A DNA stretch of 64,000 nucleotides from Canna indica (GCA_034359265.1 CP136890.1:91351501-91415500); one strand, 5' to 3'. Counted from the first letter of the stretch, positions 12,847 through 24,137 are shown. Made by a program: numbers and translations. Notes: generated from the sequence alone by a model not told the origin.

Positions 12847-13846
12847 TTGATATCTTTTTCTTGCTAATCAATTATATATATATATCGAGCAGAAAAATAT
12901 CTGTAAAGAGAGAAGAAAGGAAGGTGAGAGCAGCTTGTGTTTTGCGTTGGCAGGAGGAAGATAATTAAAGAGAGATGAATATACATATATATATAGGGGT
13001 CGGATCAGAGGAATAATGATATGTGCAGTCTTGGACTTGGTCATAATTAGTAGGCGTTGACTGCATGTATATATAATTATATATTATATATATGCTTTCC
13101 CATTCAACAGGAAGAATTGTTGTAATGAATTTGACAATCATTTGCAGCCGGCATATATAAATATATATGCATGTACGTGTTATAATTAATTAATTAGAAC
13201 AAGTCATTCTGCTATATAATTAGTGCTTGATCTGGTCCATCAATATTATGCAAGGAAAGAAACTCTAAAAGTTTAAGAATTATATTGACTTTTTCATCGT
13301 CAAATAATCCTAATTTTCGTTTTAGAGCTAATAATTAATTAATTTTTTCATTTATTCGACTAAACAAATCTTAATGTTGTTCGATCGAGTACGTACCTTC
13401 ATTCTTGCAAGTGGGACGCTTTCTCAGGTGTTTGTGTTCCTTAATTGACTTGGCCACTAAAAAATAAGCAAGCTAAAATTTAGATCATTAATTATCACAT
13501 AAATAGTACATATATATAGCAAACTCATGACTTGTTCTAACACATAAATTATGCCGGCCGCGCTGCAAATGATTGTTAATTAAAACCATTAATTAACTAG
13601 TTCTCCTGTTGAATTAATGGGAAAGCTACGTCTACTATATAATTAATTCATGTGACCAAGTCAATTTAATACTGCACATAATATATTATCCCTCTCCGGC
13701 CCTATATATATATATATATTCATCGATCGACTCTTCTTAATTCTGCCAACACAAACACAATACTTGTCATCTTTGTTTTCTCTCTTTACAAATATACTAC
13801 TCGTGCTGGATCTAACACTAATTAATTAGCTAGAAAAAGATATCAA
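12847..13846. promoter_or_regulatory. Divergent promoter region between GLP1 and GLP2
   Basis: The 1 kb region is a degenerate palindrome. GLP1 has a TATA run at 12986-12995 and GLP2 one at 13703-13718, each about 130-140 bp from its ATG. Matching motifs occur on the two sides in opposite orientation: TTTCCCATTCAACAGGA near 13097 versus its reverse form near 13603-13622, and GCAGCCGGCAT near 13146 versus an inverted form near 13553-13566. The centre near 13400-13460 carries CAGGTGTTTGTG and a GACTTGGCCAC block. These motifs recur upstream of the pseudo-GLP/GLP3 pair (16041-16365). Confidence 0.65.
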
Positions 13847-14630
13847 ATGGCTGCCTACATCGTCTTCTTGGTTTGTCTGCTTGCTTTCGCTTCTTCTCCA
13901 GCCATGGCTACTGATCCCACTGCAATCCAAGACTTCTGTGTCGCTGACAAAACTTCAAATGGTTAGTATATATATCCTAATTATATATTTATTTTTCTCA
14001 AAAGTAATTATATGTATATTTTTAATTTTGAGATCAATGCTAATAATTTGTTCATAATTAATTTCAACGTTGACACATATGATATATGCAGTAGTACTTG
14101 TGAATGGATTTGCCTGCATGGATTCAAAATTCGCCAAAGCCGAAGATTTCTTCTTCTCGGGCCTCGACAAGCCTGGAAACACCACCAACAAAGTCCGATC
14201 TAATGTCACAACCGTGAATGTGAACCAAATTCCAGGGCTCAACACTCTCGGCATCTCCATTGTCCGGATAGACTATGCACCTTACGGGCTTAATGCTCCC
14301 CACATCCATCCTCGAGCAGCCGAGATATTGACAGTGTTGGAAGGCTCTCTCTACGTCGGATTTGTCATGTCCAACCCCGACAACAAGCTCTTCACCAAAG
14401 TCCTCAACAAGGGCGATGTGTTTGTCTTCCCTCAAGGCCTCATCCACTTCCAATACAATCATGGCACCAATAATGCCGTAGCACTTGCGGCTCTCAGCAG
14501 CCAAAACCCCGGAGTGATCACCATCGCCAATGCAGTCTTTGGATCGAACCCTGACATTTCTGATGATGTTCTCGCAAAGGCCTTTCGGGTGGATAAGAAG
14601 ATTGTCGACCGAATCCAAGCAAAATTTTAG
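13847..14630 (+). CDS. GLP: GLP2, germin-like protein (subfamily 2-1 type)
   Basis: Exon 1 13847-13961 and exon 2 14092-14630 (115 + 539 nt) give 217 residues. The donor is ATG|GTTAGT and the acceptor ATGCAG|TAG. A signal peptide (MAAYIVFLV...SSPAMA) precedes DFCVAD. Box 1 ([14 protein letters not shown]) and box 2 ([16 protein letters not shown]) are intact with all metal ligands. N-glycosylation NTT and NVT. It is the closest paralogue of GLP1 and of the broken GLP4 (most residues shared) and is head to head with GLP1. Expected to be a secreted, metal-binding cupin of the cell wall; the enzymatic activity is not predictable. Confidence 0.93.
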
Positions 14631-15535
14631 AGATTAAACACAACAAGATATATTACTGCATGCATATTAATTAATGTTGTTTATTTTCATTCTTGTCATT
14701 AATTATATACTATCATTTGGTTCATTTGTTGCAATATATATGTGCAAAATAGTGTGTAACAATTCAATGTTTTTGTAACATTAATTAAGAAGCTGAAATG
14801 ATTATGGTGTTGTTATGGCAGTCAATGATATCTCTACTTTTGAATTTTTATTACACCCCAGTAAAGTCTCTTTGCGTAGATAAATCTTGTTAGCTAGCAT
14901 ACATAGTGTCATATATGCATACATGCGAGATAATTTTATTACTCGGCCTCCTTTGACTGATTCACTCTACATATATCCATCGGCCAGTGCAGCCGCAACT
15001 GCAGCGAAGCCCATGCTGCCCCAATCTCGGGGCAACGTGGGCTGGGACCCACTCCAATGCACGGGTCGTCGTTCCAAAACCCTAGAGGGGGCCAGCGCAT
15101 TCTGACCCATGATTGGGTCAGCACGGGTTTGGGTGCTGCCGCGACTGCACCCAAGTCTTTTTCATATATATCCATCGGTCCTCGGTCAAACATAATTATA
15201 ACAGACATGTTGGAATTTACATAGTTTGTTGTAGTGGATTATCGTATATATCTACCAAATTTAGAATAAAAAAATTTAAACCTAACATATGAGCCAAACA
15301 GTCGACGCACGTACATGAACATTGATTCTATCTAATCTAAAAGTTTAACCCATTTAGATTATATGATAATACCTAAATATGTTGTTTTACCCTCTCAATA
15401 TCTTCTAGTGTGGAACTACAAATTAACGGTTCTTCTACATTACACATGAAATATTGTCAACTTAGAACAACACCCAATTAAAATTATCCCTCAATATATA
15501 TTGTGTAATTAATTCGAGATTCAATGACTCAGTTA

Positions 15536-15726
15536 ATTGGGATTTCGAATTGATTCAGCTTTTGACTGCCCGCGGATTTCCTCCTAAATGGATTTCTTGG
15601 GTTCATCACATTCTTGGTACGACTTAGTTCGCTTTATTGATCAATGGGAAAGAAGACAAACCCTTCGGCCACAAGAGGGGGGTGCGCTAGGGAAATCCTC
15701 TCTCCCCCTTTCTCTTCAATCTTGAG
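15536..15726 (+). mobile_element. LINE reverse-transcriptase fragment, cut by copy A
   Basis: A frameshifted reading (FLLGSSHSW-like, then LINGKE...) corresponds to the N-terminal part of the RT at 29076-29915 (FPPKWISWVHHILGT / ALLINGKE in that family). It ends abruptly at about 15720-15726, where the duplicated segment A begins. Confidence 0.8.
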
Positions 15727-15814
15727 TGCGCTGGGTCGTCGGCCATTGCTGGAGAAGAAGCAACAGCTAGTAGATCAGCAACCAAGAAAATGATGCATGT
15801 ATATATGGCGCCAT
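15721..15814 (-). pseudogene. Pseudo-GLP exon 1 fragment
   Basis: On the minus strand from an ATG at 15814 it resembles a germin signal peptide exon (FLVAD, LLAVASSPAMADDPSA after a frame change). It stops at the boundary with the LINE. Copy B has more of the same pseudogene. Confidence 0.75.
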
Positions 15815-16876
15815 GTAATCTTTCATCGCCTTTTCTAGCTAATTAACTGAAGGGAAAGAAGTGAAGAGAGAGGTGAGATGGGCTGACAATACTTTGTTGA
15901 TTTTTTCAATTCTCGTGATAAATACCAGTTTTCTTGCTTTCAAAATAAACACTTTTGTTGATTCTATGACGGCATAAGAAGATTATAGGAAAGGGAGTAT
16001 ATATAATGCAGATCGACTTGGTCTCAGGAATATCGCTAGCTTTATCTTTCCCATTCAATTAATTAATATGTTGGAAATGGATTGAACAATATATGGCTTC
16101 TTGCAGCCGGCATACATGCAGATCTGCATCTAGCTAGTCCCATGCATTACGCGTTTAGATGTGAGTCAATTTGATCAAGTCCCATGCATGCATTAAGCGT
16201 TTCAGGGTTTCAGCACATAAAAAATGACAATCCACCATTATGTCAATTCATCATATGTGCTTGCTTGTTTTCTGGTGGCCAAGTTAATTAATTAAGGAAC
16301 TTAAAACTTTTTTTTTTTTTTGAGAAAGAAAGGAACATAATTAAACACCTGAGAAAGTGTCTCCCAGAAGAATGAAAACTTTAGAAGATGAAGTACACGA
16401 ACAATATCAAGATTTTGTTTTGTCATATAAATGCAAAATTGGACAATTATTATTATATAATATTATGAGCTGTTAAAAGATAATATAATCCACCTTGGAA
16501 TATTAATTGGTTCCTTCCCATATTTCGGATACTGCATGCATGCGCTGTTCGATCATGTGTATAACGTCAAGAGCCAAATTAATAATGAAAATATATATTG
16601 TGCATGCATATAATTTCGCATATATAGTTAATGTTGAAAGCTACTTACAGTCAAACATTGAGAATTAACTGAGATGTGGATATTAACAGCCGCTACTATT
16701 GACTAGTTCATTTTCAAATCCTAATCAATTTTATACTTATAAAATATCCTTGTACATATAACTCAAATATATCCATTAATTTGACTACTTCATATGTACT
16801 GATTAAAATGGATTACGTCAAACATATATATAATATGCAAACTGCACACTAATAATGACCTGTTCCAACATATTAT

Positions 16877-16916
<40 letters not shown>

Positions 16917-17192
16917 CCGGCTTAAAATCATATGAAGTTAATTGTTATAATTATCTATATTGAAGGCCAAGTCAAAGTCGTCTAATCATGCATATATAGT
17001 ACTCCGATCCTCCCTCTCTATATAAGTCCATCAAATCCCATCCTCATGATCGATCATATCTGCCATCACAGAATAACATATATTCTCAGGCTCCTTTAGA
17101 TTGCTAGCTAGCTCTCCCTTCAAGATTAATTTCTTCCTTATATCAATTAATTATAGCATTTAGCTAGCATATATAATACCAATTATTCCATC
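15815..17192. promoter_or_regulatory. Upstream region of GLP3a
   Basis: Intergenic DNA between the pseudo-GLP and GLP3a. It holds a TATATAA box at 17019-17025, about 170 bp before the ATG, and the family motifs TTTCCCATTCAA (16048), GCAGCCGGCAT (16105), GTGGCCAAGTTAATTAA (16276) and CACCTGAGAAAGTGTC (16347), which are shared with the GLP1/GLP2 spacer. An AT microsatellite lies at 16878-16914. Confidence 0.6.
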
Positions 17193-17951
17193 ATGGCTTA
17201 TATGGCTGGCAACATGGTATTCCTGGTTGCTCTTCTTGCAGCTTTGGCTTCTTCTCCAGTTTTGGCTCATGATCCTGGAGCCCTTCAAGACTTTTGTGTA
17301 GCAGATCGCACCTCCAATGGTATGTATACATAATTAATTGTGTTGTTTATATGTATGTAACAAGATTATGCATATATATATGATCGAGTTAATATATATT
17401 AATGTATGCATGCAGTGTTTGTGAATGGATTTGCCTGCAAAGACCCGGACCTCGTCAAAGCGGAGGATTTCTTCCTCTCTGGCCTGGACAAGCCTGGCAG
17501 CACCATGAACCATGTCGGCTCCAACGTCACACTCATAAACGTGGATAGTATTCCAGGCCTCAACACTCTCGGCGTCTCCTTTGCTCGCGTAGACTACGCA
17601 CCTCGCGGTCTTAATCCTCCTCACATTCACCCTCGGGCCACCGAGATACAGACCGTCTTGGAAGGCTCTCTTTATGCTGGATTCATCACTTCCAATCCTG
17701 AGAACAAGCTCGTTAGCAAAATCCTTCACAAGGGCGATGTCTTCGTCTTTCCCCAAGGCTTGATTCACTTCCAGTTCAACTATGGAACCGAGAAGGCGAT
17801 TGCCATGTCGGGCCTCAGCAGCCAAAATCCTGGAGTCATCACCATCGCGAATGCTACCTTTGGATCCAAGCCGGACATTTCAAGTGATATCCTTGCGAAG
17901 GCTTTCCAGGTGGACAAGAGGACTATTGACTGGATCCAGTCTCACTTCTAG
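17193..17951 (+). CDS. GLP: GLP3a, germin-like protein
   Basis: Exon 1 17193-17319 and exon 2 17416-17951 (127 + 536 nt) give 220 residues. The donor is ATG|GTATGT and the acceptor ATGCAG|TG. The signal peptide ends SSPVLA, then [13 protein letters not shown]. Box 1 is [14 protein letters not shown] and box 2 [16 protein letters not shown], both complete. An NVT glycosylation site follows. It differs from GLP1/2 in many positions (LINVDSIPG for [13 protein letters not shown] for NKGD), so it is an older paralogue. The first ATG was chosen because it continues directly into the signal peptide; a second Met four codons later could also serve. The predicted protein is identical to that of GLP3b. 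Confidence 0.93.
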
Positions 17952-18116
17952 ATATACTAATGCACAATTTATGTTAGTTAATTGTTCATTATGATCATGC
18001 ATTCTTTATTTGCATTTTTCCTAGTGTAGTGTACATGTGAAAACTTTGCTATACTTCCATGTACTATATATAAGAAAAAGTATTGTACTAAGTATAATCT
18101 CTTTGTTATATGTTGC

Positions 18117-18122
18117 AATAAA
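18117..18122 (+). terminator. Likely polyadenylation signal of GLP3a
   Basis: AATAAA about 166 bp after the stop codon, inside an AT-rich 3' flank. The matching site in copy B is 50747-50752. Confidence 0.5.
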
Positions 18123-18189
18123 TATGAATTTTCACCCTTTTTTTAATTCATGAATGAATTCTAAAAATATTATATCATGATGAAATATC

Positions 18190-18425
18190 AAAACATCTTA
18201 CTTTGTGACAACAAGCTTTGTCGTCATACAAAACCGAAAATACGACCGACCCCACGATGACAACTGAGAGAAATTGATTTTATTTTGCGACACCACGACT
18301 GCACACGGTCATCGCTGTCGCATAAGATTTAATTTGCGACGGTGGATACGAGAGTATGCGGTCATTGATACAACATGTCGATACACCTTCTGCGACAACA
18401 GAACTAGCACATATAGTAATTTTAT
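18190..18425. repeat. Short inverted-motif repeat, possible MITE remnant
   Basis: A stretch with alternating TTTGCGAC / GTCGCAAA-like motifs (GCGACACCACGAC, GTCGCATAAG, TTTGCGACGG) and no coding potential. It looks like a degraded non-autonomous DNA element; boundaries are not resolved. Also present in copy B. Confidence 0.35.
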
Positions 18426-18561
18426 TTTTTAAAATTTTTAAAAAATTGTTATTTATAGTTATATTTAAATGTATCAAACAATAAATATAGACATGAAAAA
18501 ACATAATGAGCATCAAAGAAGTGTCAAATATATACGCCAAAATTTAATATATATTTACATC

Positions 18562-19489
18562 CACCACAAGAAAAACAGACATCAGTGATGGAAAAATCCG
18601 TCACTAATGCTTAAAAATCTGTCACTAGAGGGTATCAGTGACGGAAATTTCAGTCACAAATTCCGTCGCTGAAAGTCTTGTGGCTAATGCTTCATTTGCT
18701 CTTCTGTGACGGATGTGTACGTCACAAAAATCTGTGACGGAAATTTTTCTGTCACTAATGTCGATGACCGAAGATAATTTTTTCGTCACTAATTATGATA
18801 TTAATTATAATTTTTATTAATAAAAATATATCAACTATATTATATTATAGATTTTTATAATATAATAGTATATTATAATAATATTATAATATATTATAAT
18901 AATCAATAATGACATTACATTATATTATTATTTATACTTTTATAAAATTTTTAATAAATTTATAAAAGATAGCATGATAGTAAACTCTTTGGTCTCAAGA
19001 GGTGTCAATTTATAAAATTTAAGAAAATTAGGAGAGAAAAAAACTGATCCATATGGGACTAAAAATTATATTTATAATGGTTAAGAATATGTAAAAAACC
19101 ATTTTTAACCCACGTGGGACTAAACATGATAAAATTTATTTTATTAATATTTAGTTTAATTTTGTGTCGGAATTCTATTTCCGTCACTGATCTATCACTC
19201 TTATGTGGTGGCTCTGTGACGGATATAAAGAAAAAAAATTCAGTGACGGATTAGTGTCGAAAAATTAGTGACATAAATGAAATCCGTCACTATTATGTTA
19301 CTGATGCTATTTATTAAAAATTATATGTCAAATTGATCAAAAATTATGTGACTGATTTGTGATGGGATCGTCTTGTGTCGGATTTTCCGTCACAAATCCG
19401 TCACTGTTTTGGAAAAAATAAAGTTCGTTTCACACCATGACAAATCCGTCACAAAATTTTCGTTACTAATGCTCATTTTTTCTGTAGTG
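18562..19489. mobile_element. CACTA-type MITE (928 bp), ATC target duplication
   Basis: Left end CACCACAAGAAAAACAG and right end (reverse) CACTACAGAAAAAATGAG, flanked by ATC at 18559-18561 and 19490-19492. Subterminal regions are full of GTGACGGA / TCCGTCAC repeats. No ORF. This is a different family from the CAGCAACGGC elements. The copy at 51192 has the same flank, so it was inserted before the segment was duplicated. Confidence 0.85.
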
Positions 19490-20235
19490 ATCAAATGTAT
19501 CAAAATAATTAATATCCTCAATTATAATAAAATGTATATTTAATACATCAATCTATAAAAAATGACACTGTCAAATAATGTGAGTCGGCTAGTTTCCTAT
19601 AAAAGAGAAGGAAACATTTAACTTTTGAATGAAAGAGAGTTCATAAAATATACTTCAAAAAGGTATAATAACATGGACCCTTATGCTAGCATGGCTACAG
19701 AGAAGGAAATCAAACTCAGATCATCTTGCCGACCATATATATATATATCCTATAAAAATAAACTTTTTCGTCATTAATTCTTCATTGTCAAAATAGAATA
19801 ATTAGTAGTAAACTTGACTATATAAACTGGTAAGATCATACCACTTCTATCAGTCAATTCCGATCTGCATGGTTTTCAGGAAACAACCATGCATATATGT
19901 GTGATGCCTTTTCTGAACTACGACAGCATGTAATTAATCTTCTTGCAGAGAGGCACATGCCTAAGTATAATATATCCAGCCATAATTAAGAAAATATATC
20001 CACATGAATCAAACAAAAGAAAAAATGATAACAAATATGAGTGAAAAAGAAAGCTTATACTGGCATAGAAGCTAGCACCACCTTTCTGAAGCAAGACCTA
20101 GCTAAATTATCCTTCATGCACTAATCTCATCGATCCCTGCACATACAATAACTTCACTAGGAACTATGATTGTGCAATAGACAACATTTTAATGAAGTTA
20201 AGAATGATTACGTGTATAATATAATTATGTGTGGC
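19490..20235. other. Intergenic or degenerate gene DNA
   Basis: No frame can be supported. Some pieces (for example around 19870-20130) look like short exon-like islands on the minus strand, perhaps belonging to the same lost gene as the exon at 23989-24137, but the evidence is weak. Confidence 0.3.
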
Positions 20236-21062
20236 TTACACTACTAGAAATTTGGTCTTCAGCAACGGCCGCTCAAGCCGATGCTATTTGCAACGGCATT
20301 CTTACGGCCGCTCGAGCCGTTGCAGATATGTTGTATCTGCAACGGCTTTCTAACGGACGAGTGAGTCGTTGCTGATGATAACTTATTAGCAACGGCTTTC
20401 TAACGGGCGAGTGAGCCATTGCTGATAAATTTATATAGGCCACAGAACGTGTCCGACGGTGAGATTAATCATATAATTTGAAGTAATCTATTGTTACAAA
20501 TAAAAAGTTAAAATATATTTAGAAAAATCTTTAAAACACTACTAGAAATTGAGTCTTCAGCAACGGCTATTAGCAACGGCCGCTCAAGCCGTTGCTATTT
20601 GCAACGGCATTCTTACGGCCGCTCAAGCCGTTGCAGATATGTTGTATCTGCAACGGCTTTCTAACGGACACGCGAGCCGTTGCTGATGATTTTAATTATC
20701 AGCAACGGCTTTCTAACGGACAAGTGAGCCGTTGCTGATGATAACTTATTAGCAACGGCTTTCTAACGGGCGAGTGAGCCGTTGCTGATAAGTTTATATA
20801 GGTCACAGATCGTGTTTGACCCTTCTTCCTCCCGCTGTTGCCGCCGCCGCCTCCTCCTCCCGCCTCTCGCCGCCGCTGCCGACGCCGACGACGCCGACGA
20901 CGCCGACGATGCCTCTTCCTCCTCCCGCTGCTGCCGACACTGTCAGGTATACATCACCGGTCGGCCGTCTCTTCCCGTTGCGGCCGGCGGAAAATCCGAC
21001 CAAAACCCTAAAAATAGGGTTTCGACCGGCGGCGGTCGGCCGATGGCCGCCACCGGACCTTG

Positions 21063-21120
21063 TACAGTGGCCGGACAGTGTGTCCGGCCACTGTACGCCG
21101 GCGCCGGAGTCCACCTGACT
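21063..21120. repeat. Two GC-rich hairpins in the CACTA A 5' leader
   Basis: GTACAGTGGCCGGACA and its complement flank GTG (16-bp arms), followed by a CGGCGCCGGAGT hairpin. The same two hairpins occur in elements B, C and D, so they are a family feature. Confidence 0.75.
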
Positions 21121-21672
21121 CCGGCGCCGAAATTTGTAGATTAATATGTATTTTTAATTGTTAATTAATTAATTATTTAATTATTTAGATTAATTGTTTA
21201 ATTGTTAGATTAATTATTAGGGTTTGGATTAATTTCGGAATCATCCACTTCGGACGCGCGCCGGAATCGTCCACTTCGGACTCTTGCCGAAATCGTCGAA
21301 TATGGACTCGAACTGTCTCGAAACATTTAGAAAATAATCATCCATCCGACGAGTTGATATATTTCACGTACGCATCGACGAGTCGGATATGATTTAGCAA
21401 AACCTTAGATCCGTTCGGGGATTGTATGTTCGTGTAAAAGAAGTAGATGATCTTTTATACGACGTACAATTCTTGAATTGTCCCTGATTGGACAATTTGG
21501 GAATATAGTTATTTGTACCGCACTTACGTTTTTATTTTAACTGTTAACTAATTTTTCTAAATTTCGGCAACATCTCTCTTGTTCTCCGATACGCGCCCAG
21601 ATGATATGCGTATTCGGAGAACTGTAGGGAGATGCTGCCGAAATTTAGAATGAAGTTAACGGTTCGACAGAT

Positions 21673-23246
21673 ATGTCTGGTCGTGGTTATCGACGCAGGA
21701 GAGCTTCGGAGTCTTCGATCGGTGAGACTCCTACACTTACTCATGCTGCTGATCCTCCTGTTGTTGATCCTCATGCCGATGATACTGTTGAGGCTAGTAC
21801 ATCCAGACGCAAGCGGCCACGCGGGCCGAACAGGTGGCAGCCTCCACCAGCCACAGAGTCACGTAGATTGATTAGTGTGATTGGGGAGCGATAATATATC
21901 ATGAATTATTAATCATTACAAATTTATTATATCATAATATAATATTAAAATTTATTTTTGTTGTGCAGGTTCGAGCAAGAAGAAGTGCCGAGGAGCATTT
22001 CTTCTACTATTCGACGATACATGCACGGGGCATGGCCTACGTGGTCTCACGTGCCTAGCAAGCACGTCAACATGTTATGGCGCGAGTTTGAGGCACGTAT
22101 TATTATTATTTTTACATGCATGATGATTAATATTGGTACTGATATTATTATTTTGCAGGCTCGCTATACATGGGCCGAGGACCAAAGGCCCTTCATTTAC
22201 GCTGCCTGGGAGGCTATTTCCCGGGCAAGGTACAACGGGCAGCTGGGGCAGGCTCGGTCCCAGGCGATGGCCCGAGCTGGGACCACTAATTAACATCGCG
22301 GAGACTCGGGGATACGGCCCCGATTGGATTACTCCGGATATATGGGACCAGCTCGTGGCAATATGGTCGACGGATCGATGGCAGGAGGTTTCTCGGAATG
22401 CGGCTAGAAATCGCATGTCGGGGGGAGCAGAGCGTCACACCGGCGGCTCTGTTGCATTTGCAGTGCACGCGAACCGTATGACACATATATATTGTAATTA
22501 TATATTTTATTTGTTACTATGTGTACTAATTAATGTATTTATTTTGTAAATGTAGACGACGGTGTCGGATGACGGGACTGTCTAGCGACCCTCCCCGATG
22601 GCGGTGTTTGAGCGGACTCACCGTCGGGCACATGGGACGGGGGAGTACATCGACAACCGCGCTGCATACATTATGGTAACTATATATTTGTTTAAATTAT
22701 TCATTATATATTTATAATTTAAGTTTTATGATAAATATTAAATAAAAAATCAAACTCGAGTAGGAGACCTACAGATAGTGGTCTGTAGATACATCGGTGT
22801 TTGAGCACATGGGCTGGGACCATCGGTGTTTGAGCACATCGACAACCACGCTGCATACACCGGTGTTTGAGCACATGGGCTGGGACCATGGCCGCGTATA
22901 TGGCTTCGCAGATAGTGGTCATGCGCGAGCCGTACTAGGGCAACTTGGGGCACCGACCCCTCCGGTCGCTGGTGAGCGGCCGTCCACCTCTAGATCCAGT
23001 TATGATTATAGTAGCAGAATAAGGACTCTAGAGGACACGGTCGCGCGTCAGACTGAGATAATGGAGCGCCAGAGTCAGATGATGGCGGATATACAAGCTA
23101 TGCTACGCAACATGTCAGGTCATCCCAAAGCAGGCATCTCTTCGGCATCATCTAATCCATCGTCCTCGAATCAGTCCACGCCGGTGTACACTCAAGCACT
23201 CCAGACCCCGCCATATGATCAAGGCCATCCTCCATCGTCATCGTGA
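21673..23246 (+). pseudogene. Broken tnpA-like (Transposase_24 type) gene of element A
   Basis: Exons visible by comparison with elements C and D: 21673-21892 (MSGRGYRRRRASES), 21969-22092 (FEQEEVPRSISST), 22159-22479 (ARYTWAEDQRPFIYAAWEA and WITPDIWDQLV), about 22556-22676 and 22860-23246. The last carries coiled coil IRTLEDTVARQTEIMERQSQ and a Ser/Pro-rich C terminus. Damage: the exon 1 donor reads CGATAAT where D has CGGTAAT; a 4-bp insertion near 22290 gives TAA; the exon 3 donor GTAAGT of C is lost; exon 4 has TAG; and the start of the last exon is scrambled by repeats of GTGTTTGAGCACAT. Same faults in copy B. Confidence 0.8.
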
Positions 23247-23988
23247 GATTTTTTTATATTGACTTTGTTACTGAGATATTGGACTTGTTTAATTTATTTT
23301 GTTTGAATATTGATACTTCAATTTTGCATTTGAATAGTTTTTATACTATCGTGGATAATTATCAATATAAATATAATTGTTTTGATGTATATCTTGGTGT
23401 GTTTGTGATGTGTGAATGAATGTGTGTATGAGTGTATGAGTGTGTGAGTTATGTATCAGATAATGTATCAATGTATCAATGGAAATTTTAAATTTTAAAT
23501 TTTTTTTGTTGCCAGGTTCACATCATCAGCAACGGCTTTCCCACGGCCGTCCATGGGAAAGCCGTTGCTAAAAGTGTATCGAAAGCCGTTGCTGATGACC
23601 TACAGCAACTGCTTAGCAACGAGATTTTACTAACGGCGTTGCTACGGACTCAGCGGCCGTTGCTATTAATGTTATTAGCAACGGCTCAGGATCCGTGGCA
23701 AAACCGTTGCTGATAATATTGTTAGCAACGGCCCGAGCGGCCGTTGCGGATCCGTTGCTAAGTTATCAGCAACGCGATTTTCTGCCACGGCTCCATTGCA
23801 ACGGCTCGGCCGTTGTTGATGCGCTTCAGCAACGGCATCAGCCGTTGCTGATGCTCATTTTTCTAGTAGTGTTATGCTTAATAGCTCTGTGACAAAAAGC
23901 AGTAGTTCCCTGCAAATTAAACAACAAAATGATATATGTGGTTGAAATTTTATGCCCAAAGGCTTGTCCTTATGCCCAGTGTTTGTAC

Positions 23989-24137
23989 CTTATCATCATG
24001 CCCTTAGCAGCAGCAGTGTCATTCTGTGGATCCTGTGTCACTTTTTTGTATAAATCTTGTATGATCTCCTCCCTATGTTGATGGGCAGAGATTAAACCAT
24101 TGTACTTGGTAACTTCAGGCCAATCCATGCATTGAGG
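23989..24137 (-). pseudogene. Isolated exon-like segment of an unknown gene
   Basis: On the minus strand 149 nt lie between an acceptor (TTGTAG) and a donor (AAG|GTACAA) and read openly, including MDWPEVTKYNGLIS and EEIIQDLYKKVTQDPQ, with clear codon-like structure. I do not recognise the family. CACTA A sits next to it, so the gene may have been broken by insertion and duplication. An identical copy is at 56620-56768. Confidence 0.45.

Larger units (their letters stand above)
13722..15726 (+). repeat. Inverted-duplication arm 1 (GLP2 locus plus start of a LINE)
   Basis: From just downstream of the GLP2 TATA run to inside a LINE fragment, this stretch is matched in reverse at 29714-32395. 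The non-coding part 14631-15535 (for example the CAATCTCGGGGCAACGTGGG block near 15022) is shared too, so the whole locus was copied, not just the gene. No gene lies in 14640-15530. An internal imperfect repeat with CATATATCCATCGG sits at about 14967-15180. Confidence 0.85.
20239..23871 (+). mobile_element. CACTA element A (3633 bp), TTA target duplication
   Basis: Begins CACTACTAGAAATTTGGTC and ends TTTTTCTAGTAGTG, flanked by TTA at 20236-20238 and 23872-23874. The ends carry many CAGCAACGGC / GCCGTTGCTG subterminal repeats, the type bound by TNPA-like proteins. A second CACTACTAGAAATTGAG terminus starts at 20537, so the left side has two tandem 5' ends. The TNP2 transposase gene is deleted; only a broken tnpA-like gene remains. 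A TATA box TTTATATAGG lies at about 20803. Non-autonomous. Confidence 0.92.

Noticed and set aside
20782..21144. Ser/Arg-rich frames near the CACTA 5' ends (also 28318-28641, 40092-40482, 53422-53775)
   Set aside because: GC-rich leader of the transposon with hairpins; not conserved in frame between copies and no domain.
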